From positions 34,227 to 98,226 of the forward strand of contig JACGCK010000165.1 of the NCBI GenBank assembly GCA_014925825.1: a stretch of 64,000 bases of DNA, written 5' to 3'. Below, in pieces: positions 1-11,009 of the stretch. The DNA is from Pholiota molesta (lineage: Eukaryota; Basidiomycota; Agaricomycetes; Agaricales; Strophariaceae). Every line of letters begins with the position of its first letter. Position 1 is the first letter of the stretch. The position numbers were made by a program, and so were the translations under genes. Under the pieces are notes generated by a model. That model was not told the DNA's origin. It did no database searches and worked only from the letters and a program-made list of their open reading frames with translations.

Positions 1-14
1 GTGATTATCTCTAG

Positions 15-194
15 TTGTATACCCCAGGCCCCGGAGAGACGCTCTCGAACTATGACGTACACCTGAAAAACCGCCAGCACCGCCAGCGTGTCAACGATCG
101 CCTTTCTGGTGCTGCAGCAGCTAGTGTGGAAGGATCAACTTCAGCGGCGACCACGGACGCTGCTGCTGCCGCTGCTGCTGCTGCAAAACCATAG
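15..194 (+). CDS. C-terminal exon of a small membrane protein family (copy A, partial)
   Basis: The exon follows an acceptor ending at base 14 and runs 59 codons to a TAG at 192-194. It begins with a PGPGETLSNYD stretch and ends in an alanine run coded by GCT/GCA repeats. The same PGPGETLxNY exon starts near 3663, at the 3' end of copy C, so this is the last exon of another family member lying mostly left of the window. The function of the family is not known to me. The rest of copy A cannot be seen, so its integrity cannot be judged. Confidence 0.6.
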   Translation: MYTPGPGETLSNYDVHLKNRQHRQRVNDRLSGAAAASVEGSTSAATTDAAAAAAAAAKP

Positions 195-559
195 TTCGAA
201 TGCAGTCTCGGATATTCCTTGGTTTTTCTTGCTCTCCATTTACCACCTACTGCTACCTATCTCTGTTTTTTTCTTCTCTTGTTCTTTTTTCCCGTGCCTT
301 TCTATCTCCCTCTCATTAGTACGTACAGTCTCCCAACTGGCTTGTTGTGTTCCTGTTTTCTTATCACGTAAGGCTCTCTGTATTGTTATACGGTTCGATC
401 TGTAATTCCAAACTAATTGGATAATTCATGACTAAAATTGGTGTACGAACTGATAACAAAAGGAACGTAGGAAGGAGGGGCAAACCCATGCCAGAGTTGT
501 CTCAGGACAGCTGTTCAACGTCAAAAAAGAGGATTACTACCGCCATACGATTACAAAGT
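195..559. repeat. Duplicated 3' flank of the membrane gene family
   Basis: There is no gene here. Bases around 378-440 match bases 3718-3790 downstream of copy C, sharing for example TTCGATCTGTAATTCCAAA and a following GACTAAAATT. Similarity weakens beyond about 480. This is the left arm of a segmental duplication whose right arm lies downstream of copy C. Confidence 0.6.
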
Positions 560-900
560 CCCTGCCCGCGTTCAACGAGCATGACAATAGCAGCATCTTA
601 CCCAAATCTTATCGGCGCTCAGGGAATTTGGAAAGTATAGTTTACATGCACGCGATACTCCTCTGGGATAGAGATCTTGTAAAGAGCATCTTGATTGGTG
701 GAAGACGTCTGCTTGAGATGGACGGTGCGGCGGTAGTCGTCGTTGGCGAAATGCTGAGGAGGTGGAAGTCGATCTACGCTGTGTGTCAGAGCGCTGGCGC
801 TGCATGAAGGGCACGTACGATGATGACGAGGGCGAGGGCGAGGAGCGCTTATCGCAGATTTCGGCGTCATGACATCTTGCAGATGATCATGTGGACTCTA
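560..900 (-). pseudogene. Decayed N-terminal fragment of a GT15 alpha-mannosyltransferase
   Basis: On the minus strand the reading [13 protein letters not shown], then IPEEYRVHVNYT, then in a shifted frame AAIVML, corresponds to residues 20-80 of the intact gene at 4037-7264 ([34 protein letters not shown]). The DNA around the exon 1 donor (GGCACGTACGATGATG) and part of the 5' flank (GTCTATTCTTGG) are also shared. Several frame changes and the absence of all later exons show it is a relic. Confidence 0.75.
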
Positions 901-1178
901 TGCGCATGTCTATTCTTGGGTGTAAGTAATGTCCTTTGGCCTCTACCAATGCTCATGCACACCGGATGCACCTCCCTCCCATACAAATGCTACTTCCACC
1001 TGGGTCAGTACTATTATCGGCTTTGTGCTAAATTGTCAATAAATTGTTCCATCATTTCACGTTACAGGTATCCAATATCATGGGCGCTTGTTGGGCGCTT
1101 GACGTACGTTATATAATACCACACATATCCTACAGTAACATTGATGATTGAACTAGAAAGTGGGTACTGGTTGGTAAT
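901..1178. other. Intergenic stretch with no recognised gene
   Basis: The stretch lies between the GT15 relic and the 3' end of membrane gene copy B. No conserved reading frame or RNA gene was recognised. Confidence 0.4.
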
Positions 1179-2015
1179 TTAAAAACTTCGGCCCAGAGCC
1201 TCCATAACAGGACGATACAAGACAAAATATGTGACGGGGATTATCGTCAATCCTACTATGACTGACAAGGTAATGGAAATTGCCCTTGCCTCCTCTAGCC
1301 ATGTAAAAGCGAGTACCGACATGGTCAGAGATACAATGCCGAAGTAAAAAGTGACCAACCCTAAGCCATTTACCAGAGAAAAAATGAATAAGTTCATTGA
1401 AGCGGCTGGTTTTGAATGAAAGCAACTTACAAAGATAGCGTAACCGGTTCCAGAGAGGGGTAATTCCGCATCTTTCTAAGACTTGCTTGGGGTCAGAGGA
1501 GTAAAAATATTCTTCTTCCTCTTCTTTACCAAGGGTATCAAGGAGGACGAGTGACCCAATGGTAGCATTGATATTGAGAAAAAGAGCGGTATAGCAGAGC
1601 ACCATGACAAGGTTTTGATATCTGGGCTCTCTATTACTTAGGCCCTCGTTGCCCTTGAAGAATGCTAAAAATTGCGAAGCAGCTCCGGCCAAAAGACCCG
1701 ACTATGGCATGTTGACATGTCAGCACCATGTCTAAGAAAATATTTGATTGTATAGCCTACCAGTACTGCACCATTCGATGCTCTCAATTGCCAACCATCC
1801 TGTACTTCCTTCACAATGCTAGGAGGTTCATCTATTTTGAAAGAAGGTTTAGCTTATCAAGGCCTCCATAGACAAAGATAGTGTGTTAAATACAATCGAT
1901 GTGGACTAGTCGAGAATTGTGTCGCTCCCAGTTCTGGACCAATTGGGAATTATTCCAAGGTTTTAAGCATGTAAGTGTTGACATGACGTACATCTAGATT
2001 CGAAGCAATAGACAT
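1179..2015 (-). CDS. Small multi-pass membrane protein (copy B)
   Basis: I recognise a family only from its two relatives in this window. From a probable ATG at 2015 (MSIA) an early exon of unclear end leads to one reading DE-P--VK-VQDGWQ, then GLLAGAASQFLAFFKG. A hydrophobic helix follows (NLVMVLCYTALFLNINATIG). After a phase-1 intron (about 1350-1420) come two more helices (LVTFYFGIVSLTMSVLAFTW and VIVGLTIIPVTYFVLY) and a stop at 1179. That gives about three transmembrane segments. It lacks the PGPGETL tail exon of copies A and C. It points away from copy C (head to head) across a spacer of about 670 bp. Frames are open through all exons, so it could be functional. The 5' splice structure is unresolved. 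Confidence 0.55.
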
Positions 2016-2683
2016 GTTCCAGCGGGGCTGCAAGTAATACTGAGTCTGTGGCTAAAGCTGAAGCAGTCTTGAATTGTCACCTATGCAACAGACGGTGGAA
2101 AGATAGGATGTCTAATATATGATTGGTACATGTGTTTGCTGAGCTTTTCTTGGATTATGCTTGTTCTTCGGGCTGCGTCTGGCTGTGTGCGTGCTTGCAT
2201 GCACCATAAACATGAGGCCGCTGAGGCGTGCCCAAAGGCCATGTTGTCGACAATGTACTTACACGTGTCGTCACTGCCATGCTGGTGCCAGTAGGTGCAA
2301 GACCATGCCACACAGCCTTCCTCACATTCCCAGCGCACGTAAGGGGCAATTATAAGTTCATGCGAAGCTCCGCAAACGCATTTGCTAATTTTCTATATAT
2401 TGAACACCCTTGCTGTCCACCGGCGACCGCACAACCTTGACCTCGTGTCAATAGGGCTTTCGTGCTGGCATGCCTATCAAGGCCTGTGGCCGGAGGCCTC
2501 GCGTTCGTGGTGCCTCCAAAATTGCGCACAGCCTGATGGGCAAGCATAATCCAGTACAAAGCTCAGCACATACATTCGACAATTGTATATTGATCCCTAG
2601 TTGTCCTATCAAGGCTGCTTCAGTCTTAGCCACAGACTCAGTACCCAGTATCATTTGCAGCCTCGCCCAAGCCTCGCCGGAAC
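2016..2683. promoter_or_regulatory. Head-to-head intergenic region between copies B and C
   Basis: The outer parts are arms of the inverted duplication. The centre (about 2080-2590) has no relative in the window and no convincing gene. It presumably holds both promoters. No clear TATA box was assigned. Confidence 0.35.
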
Positions 2684-3752
2684 ATGTCTATTGCCACAGA
2701 TCAAGATGTACGTTATGCCAACAGTTATAAGCTTAAAAACATCGGAATAACTCTCAATCGGTCCAGAACTGGGAGCGACACCGCCGACACAATTCTGAAG
2801 TAGTCTGCATGAATTGTATTGAAAATATTGTTTTTGTCTACGGAGGCTTCGATCAACTAAACCCTCTTTCTGATTAGACGAACTGCCTGCAGGCGTCAAG
2901 GCCATACGAGACGGTTGGCAGAGCAAATCATCGAGTGGATCAATCCTGGTATGCATATAACACATAGCTCTCGAATGTTAAATATTGGCCTCATCTCTCA
3001 CAGTCAGGTCTTCTGGCGGCAGCCGCTGCACAATTACTAGGTTTCTTCAAGGCCAGCGCGGAGGGCACGGGGGCTCTGGGCGCCAGAGCTCCCAGATACC
3101 AAAACCTCGTGTTGGTGCTCTGTTATGCCGCTCTTGTTCTCAACATCAGCGCTACTATTGGGACATTTGTTCTCATTGATACACTTAGTGACATTGCCTT
3201 CAAGGCGTCAAAGAAAGAATTCCTGATGGCTAGGACAAATATGAACCAAGAGGAAATCTTGCAATATTGGGGAGCCAGGAGGCAATGGAATTGGATGCGT
3301 TTACATTGTGAATGGCAATGCTTCCTTTCTTGTTATACTATCACTGATATCAATTCTTCTCATCAGGGACAATCACGTTCTACTCTGGAATTTTCTCTCT
3401 GATCGCATCTGTGCTCTGTTTTGTGTGGTTGGCGGAGACAAAGGCCGTTGCAATTACTTCGTCGGTAGCTGTTGGACTCACCTTGATCCCTCTGTCATAT
3501 TTCATCATGGTTCATCCTATGATAGAAGTTGTTACCAAAAAAAGAGCTCAGCGGCGGAGACGCTAAATGGCGCGTCAAATGCTTGGAAGGTTATAACAAG
3601 GTGTGTATATTTACATGCATGGTCTAAGTGTTTCGCAGCAGTCTTAAGTCCATATTTTCCAGTCATGTAGCCCAGGGCCCGGAGAGACGCTGTGGAACTA
3701 CGAGTTAAACTTTCTGTACAGTTATACCCTTCGATCTGTAATTCCAAATTAA
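2684..3752 (+). pseudogene. Small multi-pass membrane protein (copy C) with frame break
   Basis: A probable ATG lies at 2684 (MSIATDQD) and the 5' splicing is unresolved. Later exons read DELPAGVKAIRDGWQ, GLLAAAAAQLLGFFKA, NLVLVLCYAALVLNISATIG, and after a 53-nt phase-1 intron ITFYSGIFSLIASVLCFVW and VAVGLTLIPLSYFIMVHP. In the present frame translation stops at 3564-3566 after KKRAQRRRR. Removing one A from the run of seven at about 3537-3543 instead gives ELSGGDAKWRVKCLEGYNK. That joins by a GT-AG intron to SCSPGPGETLWNYEL, the family tail also seen in copy A, ending at 3752. It is therefore either a one-base pseudogene, a sequencing error, or a shorter variant. The last 20 or so codons of that tail lie in what is 3' untranslated sequence in copy A. 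Confidence 0.55.
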
Positions 3753-4036
3753 ATGGATAATTCGTTCCTCTTTGAATGACTAAAATTAGTATAGTAGGGA
3801 AAATGGCCGAACTGCAGGCAACAAACCCGAACGAACAAATCGAAGAATAAAAATTATCAAAGTAGATGTATAAAGGAGTGTGCCTGTGTCTTTACAAATA
3901 AACATCCAGCCAATAAATAGTCAGTAGTAAATAGCAAGTAGTAAGTAAATAGTGGGCGCCTTAAAAACAATCATTACAAACAAAACAGTCCACATACGCC
4001 ATCCGCGCGTCGTACACCCCACCCCCTCCTCAAAAA
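3753..4036. other. Convergent intergenic region
   Basis: This is the 3' flank of copy C and the 3' flank of the GT15 gene. The first part repeats bases about 400-480. Nothing else was recognised. Confidence 0.4.
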
Positions 4037-7000
4037 TCAAAACAGCTGGTCAAACTTTTTCTTACACGAGTAGTAATCATTATCTGCATCATGGTGAGTT
4101 CGGGCAAGGAAGGAAGGAAGCGAGGCAAAGCGCACCAAAGCTCTGGGCGGGATCGCAGTAGCATTTCCCCTTTTTGTGCGCCTCGCCCTGCGGGCAGTGC
4201 TGGTACGGCTCGTGGCGGTACCCGATATCGTCGAAGAAGTGCTGCATGAGCAAGCGCGTGTATCAGTGTTAGCGGGCACGGAGACGAAAAGCGAGTGAAA
4301 AGTAGGCAAGAAAACTATAAAAAGACAAGATGACGGTGATATGACGAAGAGCGAAAGCAAAACACATAGAGCAACGGAAGCATAACCAACCCAAAGAACG
4401 CTCCAGCAAAAGCCCAAACCAAAAACCAAAAAGACGAAACCACTCACAATCTGGTCCTTCCTCGCAAACAGCGCCGCGCCAATACTATGCACAGGCGCAT
4501 CGCCCCAGCGCTACATACAATCCAAAACCCCCGCATCAGCGCCCTGAGCCCAACTCGAAAGTAAATCATGACGACTCATGAGTGGTACGCACCTCGTAAT
4601 AGAACCCGCCCGCCCGATCCAGGTGCTCGAAGAACTTGGTGTACCCCTCCCCGCGCCACAGATCCAGACTCGCGATCTCGAAGTTGCTCCAGACTGCCGC
4701 ACACACACACCGCGGTTCGTCGTCCGTTCGGCGTATAGGGTCGGGTCGGGTCATCATGCGCACGCGCATCCACGAACATCCGCGGACAAGAGATGGCAAG
4801 GAGAAGGGAAAGGGGAAAAAAGCAACACGGATCCAGTCAGCGCACCGCTCCACCCAGCCTCAGAGGGGGAAAAGGAAAAAACTCACAATGGCACCGATTA
4901 TACGTCACGCCCCCGTCGTCCGAGAGGAACGCGAGCGCGTTGTCCTGCGCGAGCAGCGCCGTATTATTATCCATGAACACTGTGGCACATACAATCCAGG
5001 GGCAGCATCAGTACAGTACACCCGCGGAACCGGACGAGGGAAGCAGAAGGAGAAAGGAAAGAAGTCGCGTCAGGACTTAGTATCGATTATATCCACGACC
5101 CACGACCCACGACCTCAACGATCCAACCACCCCCCAACCACCAGCCGACCATTTCCAGCACGCATTGAAGCCCAACCCACACGCCCCGCACGGGGCGCAT
5201 CCACCAATTCCTCTCAGCACCCAACCGCCCGGTCCAGGTCCAGGTCCAACGCCGCGCCATCCCATCACCAACACACCCACCCCACACCCGCACACCTGCA
5301 CACCTCATCACACCAGCACACTCCACTCTCCACACGCCCGCCCGCCCCCGCCCGCATCCCCTACCGCACGCCACCTTCCCGCGCGACACGACCCAGCAGT
5401 CCCTCACACCACCCCGCACGCCCGCATCAGCATCGCGCTCGCCTCGACGCGCGCATCACCTCACATCACCAACGGACGATCCACCCATCCATCGCACGGC
5501 TAGAACGCATGGCAACACGCAGGGCGCCCGGAACGGCGGAACCCAGCCCCACCACCGCGCCCGCACCCAACGCGCCGCACGCGACGCGACACCCCGCCAG
5601 CCACACCACCACCCGCAGCGCAGATCGCCTTTCCTCCAGACACAAAACAGGGCGGCGTCATCCGCCAGAGGCCAGAGCAGCGTGCGCGCGTCCAGCGGGG
5701 TTTCAACGCCCTCAGGCTTGCACCGCAGAACCGCCGGCGCCGACGTACGTAGGCTCCAGCGCGGGGGCGCAGGTCCGGAAATGGGGTGCTTGGAACCGCA
5801 GAAACACCGACGGCCACACCCCCGTGCGCGGCAATTACATACCCACCCCAAGACGGAGTCTGACGGACGACGAAAAACGGACGACGGAAGGAGACACACA
5901 CCTTTGACCTCATCCCACAGCGTCGGGATCGTCGCGACGTACTCCGGCAGCGCAATCGTGAACGCTGCACACAAAACAACACATCGTCAGTACACCACAC
6001 ACACATCAAACGGCATGCAGCAAGGCGTCATGAAATAACCCGTAGCAGCCATGAGATGAGATGACGGAGGAGGAGGGGCGTCTCCACGTCCGACGCGCAC
6101 AGCACAGCACAGCACAGCGGATTTGTTGGAGGGCAGGGAAGGCAAGGAAGGGGGAGAGACGCACCGTACAGCTTGTCGTGGTCCTGCATGTACAAGAACG
6201 GGTCGTAGTCGAGATCGCAGAAAAAGGTCACGCTCGGCCTGCAGGACGGGGGCGTGGACGCGGACATCAATCAGCACGATGGTGGGACGGGGCGCTCGGG
6301 ATGAGGATAATACACACTCAACTCTGTGAGTTGAAGATCAGCACACAAGTAGGGCAGGGATGGCATGGCACGGGACGCACCTCCAGTAGTACTGGTACGG
6401 CTTGAGCAGCTCGTGGCGGTAGAAGAACTACACAACGTCAGAATTCAGAAAACGGCACACATCAAGGCGGGATCAGACGCACGCCGGAATTGTAGCGACA
6501 CATATTGCGATAGCTGAGGAAGGTCAAGAGGGAGAAGAAAACGACGGAACGAGATAGTACGCACGGGACGCTGCCGCCATAAATGACGCGGTTGCGGACC
6601 ATCTGCTCCCTCGCCTCGGAGGCCTTGCGCTCGTCGATCTCCGGGGGCTGGTGCCAGTGCTCCGGGGGGATCAGCCCGAACTGCACGTCCGCGTCGGTGA
6701 GCTCGGTGACGCGTCTGTGTATACCCAGTGAGATGAGATGGATGGAAAGGGTATACAACAAGAAGAGGGGCGGGGGGAGGGGGGCACTCACTCTTTGAAG
6801 CTGTCCATGAACGGGAGGTCGTTGAGGAAGACGTACGGGTAGCGGAACTTCTTATTGAAGCGGTCCTCCATCTGCTTCATGCTGCTCACCACGCCGTCGA
6901 GGTCCCCGTTGCGCGCTTTAGGCCCGTGTGAGCTTCCGCGCACGGACGAGCGGGGAAACGAAAACGAAGGACGCACCGAGCATGACAATCGCGGCGTTGG

Positions 7001-7264
7001 CCCTGCGCGCGGGCGCGGTGTAGTTCGCATGCGCGCGGTACGCCTCGGGGACGGGGACCTTGTACGGGGGGATGCCCGGGGACGGGTGGAAGACGTGCTC
7101 CTTGAGGTGGGCGAGGGACACGGCGCGGCGGTAGTCGTCGTTGGCGAAGCTGACGAGGAGGTGGATGCTGATCTGCGGGGGCGTGGGTCAGAGCGCTGGG
7201 GGTGGGTAAGGGGACGTACGATGGTGGCGAGGACGAGCAGCGCATAGCGCATCGGCGTCATCAT
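4037..7264 (-). CDS. GT15 family alpha-1,2-mannosyltransferase (KRE2/MNT1/KTR type)
   Basis: This is a Golgi type II membrane enzyme family that transfers mannose from GDP-mannose to N- and O-linked glycans. Thirteen exons join in frame to 379 residues: 7264-7220, 7172-6977, 6915-6792, 6714-6565, 6513-6483, 6427-6381, 6238-6165, 5964-5902, 4979-4887, 4693-4593, 4510-4448, 4241-4136 and 4083-4037. The start [15 protein letters not shown] is a signal anchor. Family blocks in order are [74 protein letters not shown] (with the DxD), [46 protein letters not shown] and [17 protein letters not shown]. Exon 7 joins W-R straight to P-S-V, two residues shorter than I expect, so that splice could differ. 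It diverges from FunK1 copy 1. Confidence 0.93.
4980..5901 (-). other. Long (922 nt) GC-rich intron of the GT15 gene
   Basis: The intron lies between exons 8 and 9 and is far longer than the other eleven (47-206 nt). The plus strand is rich in CAC/CCC, so the transcript is rich in G and GT. The skew leaves a stop-free antisense frame of about 420 codons, rich in P, R, T, H and S, which looks compositional rather than coding. Confidence 0.7.
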
Positions 7265-7631
7265 CCTGGCAGCTGGGGAACTGGGAACAAGCCCCAGGCA
7301 TATATACGTGTCTATTCTTGGAGCGACTGTTGCCATCAGTCCAACATTCATGTCCCTCATCACCTGCTCATCACCCTCGGGCGCCCTGCTCGCCCAAGAC
7401 CTGCCACTTTGGACACGAGCGCAGACAGGTGCTGGCTACTGGTTTCCGACGCTTTCTTTGCTGAACGCAAGCCAACGCGCATGGCATCATCGAGATGTGC
7501 CTACGCGAGGAAGCCAACTGGACGCGGCGATTCATCACTCTGCACGCGACTTCCGCGCCTCCAAAAACACCCACTGACCTCCTATTCCACAATCACCCAT
7601 CGCTCGCAAAGCTGTAGCTAGGTCCTTCTCG
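7265..7631. promoter_or_regulatory. Divergent promoter region, GT15 / FunK1 copy 1
   Basis: A 367-bp region separates the two start codons. It contains CCCCAGGCATATATA near 7295, a TATA-like element about 30 bp from the GT15 ATG and about 335 bp from the kinase ATG. The block from there to the kinase start recurs, with changes, before copies 2, 5 and 6, so it belongs to the kinase repeat unit. Confidence 0.5.
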
Positions 7632-8770
7632 ATGGACGCCACCAATACAATGGACCAAACCTATACCCAAATCGCCCTCGAAACCACAGGTCACTGCCTC
7701 GTTGGAACGCGCCCGGACAAGTACCGCGACAAATTCTGGCCTTGCAACACATCTCTCCGCGGCGCCGTCGATGGCCTGGAGCCCGCAACGCAGACCTGGT
7801 TGTCCGAACGCACTCACGATTCGTGCCGGAAACCTGCTAGGATGGTCTGCCATCGCATAGCCATCGACACCCTCGCTCGCGATCTATCGACCTTTTGTTG
7901 GTGCAAGGTCCTACTGTCATGTATTGCGGATGCTGTCGAAGGTGCGCGTATCGTCCATTTTCGTGCGAGCGAAGCTAATCGAGTGTCTACTTAGGCGCGC
8001 AGCAAGCATACGCAGCAGCCGGTGTCCTGCACCGCGATATCAGCTCTAGCAATATAACGATAGCTGAAGACAAGAAAACTCACGAACGGAGGGGTGTCCT
8101 CATCGACTGGGACATCCCCTCCCTTTCACAAACGCACGAAGGCGAAGCGCATCCCAGACGAATCGTAAGTCACAGTGCACGCATGCTATCAACTTCACCC
8201 CGATGACGGACGCCCTGCACACAGGGCACCTGGGCATTCACCTCCGCAACACTCTCTCGCACCCCCGGCCGCGTCGCACACACCCTCTGGGACTCCACCG
8301 AGTCCGCCTTCTGGGTCCTCCTCCACCACGCCCTGCGGTACCTCAAACACACCTACGCCCCGCACCCCCTCCACCACCTCCTCACGCGCCTCTTCCATGA
8401 AAGGCCGGCGACCTGCGTTAGCCACAAGGAGACCGTGATCATCTTCTGCGCCATACGGCGTAAACACAAAATACTCCCCCAGTTCCGGATACCCGGTCTC
8501 AACGACGCCCTGGAGGACCTCGGGGGGGTCTTCGACTTCCGCTATCAGGCTGAAGAGTCTGAGGTGGCGCCGCCGGACCAGGGGCGCTTTCCCGAGCTTC
8601 TCCGTCGTACGGCCTTGGGGATGGAGCCTCGCTGTGTGACACCGACGGGGTTGGTATCGCCCACCAACGATTCGGAACCACCCGCTGATCCTGAGGAGTG
8701 GCAGGCCGCGACGGTGGATACTGGGAAGACGGACTTCTACCGGATGCCATCCTCAGCCTTCAGGTACTGA
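7632..8770 (+). CDS. FunK1 fungal-type protein kinase, copy 1
   Basis: The exons 7632-7941, 7995-8164 and 8225-8770 join in frame to 341 residues. The N-terminus is MDATNTMDQTYTQIALE. Kinase landmarks are GVLHRDISSSNITIAED (HRD catalytic loop), GVLIDWDIP (the D-W-D that replaces DFG in FunK1) and GTWAFTSA followed by HTLWDSTESAFWVL. The segment between the N-terminus and the helix before HRD is very short, about 50 residues missing relative to copy 6. No ATP-binding glycine loop or lysine can be assigned, and the usual DDMES is DSTES. A small in-frame deletion lies near 8400. It is divergent from GT15. Intact frames suggest expression, but catalytic activity is doubtful. Confidence 0.8.
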
Positions 8771-9351
8771 GGGATCCACCGAGGCGAAGCGGCTTCAGGT
8801 CATAAGAATAAGAGTTGAAGCTTGATGATCTATCATTTAGATGGGTCTTCAATATATTTTATAGTGATCCAGAGAGCATAAGAAAGAGCCGTTGCTAAAG
8901 AAGCAGCGCAAGGTGTAATTCGTAGATTGGATAGTAACTGTAAGTAGCTAGATTGTTGCACGTACTTTCATACAAACCAGCCCCAGGCATATATAGGTGT
9001 CTATTCTTGGACCACCGTTGCCATCAGTTCAACTTGAGTCCAACATTCATGTCCCTCATCACGCTCGAGCGCCCTGTTCAACCAGGAGCTGCCACTCTGG
9101 GCACGAGCACAGGCAGATGCCAGCAATTGGTTTCCAATGCTTTCTTTGCTGAATGTCAATGCAAACCAACGCGCGTGGCATCATCGAGATGTACTACCTA
9201 TGCGAGGGGAAGCCAACCCTGAACGCGGCGATTCATCACTCTCCACGCGACTTCCGCCCCTCCAAAGCCACCTATCGAACCCCCTATTCCACAAAAACCC
9301 CTCGCTCGCAAAGCTATAACCCAGCCCTTCTCGGCGGACGCCACGGATACG
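8771..9351. repeat. Spacer between FunK1 copies 1 and 2
   Basis: This is the 3' flank of unit 1, then the 5' flank of unit 2 with its TATA-like element near 8987. The 5' flank is homologous to 7290-7631. The first in-frame ATG of unit 1 is lost here (GCGGACGCC), so translation probably begins at the second one, 9352. Confidence 0.6.
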
Positions 9352-10799
9352 ATGGACCAAATCTATGAACACATCGCCCTCCGAGTCGAAACCACAGCTC
9401 ACTGCCTCGTCGGAATGCACCCGGACAAGTTCCTCAACGCATTCTTGCCTGGGGACACATATACGCCGGAGGCCTACCAAGAAAAGGCTGCTACGAAAAG
9501 TCATCTGCGGAAATTGCGGTTGGTCCCTTCCAAACCGGGGAAGTTTGGGAGCATGATGCACGCACCATTTGTGAGTCGACAAATGATCTCAAGAGTCGAG
9601 ACATTCCCTCGCATGCCCTGATCCTGTTCAAGACAAGAAACTTACAACGTGTTTCCTGAAGGATTCATACCAAGAAGTCCTATCCTCACGTACGGTCCCC
9701 GAGGCTGATATATATCAGATACTCGAAGACGCGAAGGTCTATGTCGCATCAATGCGTCTCAGCCCTGACATCGACAGCCGCGAGACCGAAACGCAGGCCT
9801 GGTTTTCCGAACTCACTCACAATTCGCATTCGCGCCACCGGAAACCTGCTGGGATCGTTCGCCATCGTATCGTCCTCAATACCCTCGCTCGTGACCTATC
9901 GACCTTTTCTTGGTGCAAGGTACTGCTGTCATGTGTTGCGGATGCTGTCGAAGGTGCGTGTATCGCGTATTTTTGTGCGAGGGATGCTAACCGCGTGTCT
10001 ACTAGGCGCGCAGCAAGCATACGCAGCAGCCGGTGTCCTACACCGCGATGTCAGCGCTGGCAATATAATGATAGCTGAAGACAAGAAAACTCAAGAACGG
10101 AGGGGCGTCCTCATCGACTGGGATATGTCCTTGCTTTCGCAGAAGCATGAAGGTGAAGCGCACACCAGACGAATCGTAAGTAACGGTCCATGCATGACGT
10201 CAACGTCACGATTACTGACGCCCTGCATAAAGGGCACCTGGGCATTCATATCCGCAAAAATCTCGAGTACTCCTCACCGTGTGGCGCACACCCTCTGGGA
10301 TGACATGGAGTCTGCCTTCTGGGTCCTCATCTACCACGCTCTCCTGTACCTGAAACACGACTACAAGCCTGGGGCTCTCCACCACATCCGGGACATGCTC
10401 TTCGACACTAAGATTCGTGAAACTGACGGGTCTGTGACTGGCGGTCATGAGAAGATGACGGTGATGGCCTTTTGCTTCATGGGGCGTGGTTACTCGAAAC
10501 TGCCTCGGTTTAAGGTAGATGGTCTTAACGACGCCCTCGAGACACTCGGAGGTATCTTCGACTTTCGCTATGACTCGAACAGACCTAAGGAGTTGGACGA
10601 TCCCGACCAAGGGCGCTTTCCTAACCTTCTTCGTCATACGGCCATGACTATGGAGCCTCTCTGTATAACACCAACTGGATTATCATCGCCCACCAACGAT
10701 TCGGAACCACCCGCTGTTGCTACGGAGTGGGAGTCCGCGAAGGTTGAGACTGTTAAGACGGACTTCTACCCCATGCCGTCCTTGGCCTTCAAGTACTGA
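9352..10799 (+). CDS. FunK1 fungal-type protein kinase, copy 2
   Basis: The exons 9352-9570, 9662-9953, 10006-10175 and 10233-10799 join in frame to 415 residues. It has one more intron than its neighbours, between APF and DSYQEVLSS. The N-terminal part MDQIYEHIALRVETTAH resembles copy 6. The middle reads EADIYQILEDAKVYVASM. Kinase landmarks are HRIVLNTLARDLSTFSW, GVLHRDVSAGNIMIAED, GVLIDWDMSLL, GTWAFISAKI, HTLWDDMESAFWVLIYHALL and a C-terminal SPTNDSEPP. The RGQ/RIRWDR part of typical FunK1 N-lobes is absent. It is one of the two copies with clean frames throughout. Confidence 0.85.
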
Positions 10800-11009
10800 G
10801 GAATCCACTGGTGTGAAGCGGATTCAGGTCATAAGAATAGGAGTTGAGAGCTCCCCGATCCGTCATTTATATGGATCTTCGATGAGCTAGCTTTCCTACG
10901 GTTAGCGATCCAGAGAAAGGGCCATTGCTAAAGAAGCAGCGCAAGGTGCAAATTGACCGTGCAATCGTAGATCGGATAGTAAGTAGCTAGATTACCGCAC
11001 GTATCATTT

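Larger units (their letters stand above)
1179..3566. repeat. Imperfect inverted duplication of membrane genes B and C
   Basis: The coding regions, and the flanks around both ATGs, match in inverse orientation. Bases about 1915-2075 resemble the reverse complement of about 2600-2795, sharing GTCGCTCCCAGTTCTGGACC and GCAATAGACATGTTCC. The unmatched loop is about 2080-2590. Confidence 0.7.

Noticed and set aside
88..405. 105-codon plus-strand frame at the left end
   Set aside because: It overlaps copy A tail exon in another frame. Its leucine run comes from the GCT/CTG repeat read out of frame.
4636..5907. Long (423-codon) plus-strand open frame, rich in Pro, Arg, Thr and His
   Set aside because: It is antisense to GT15 exons and its long intron. 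It starts with TTG, has no recognisable domain, and is explained by C/A-rich composition.
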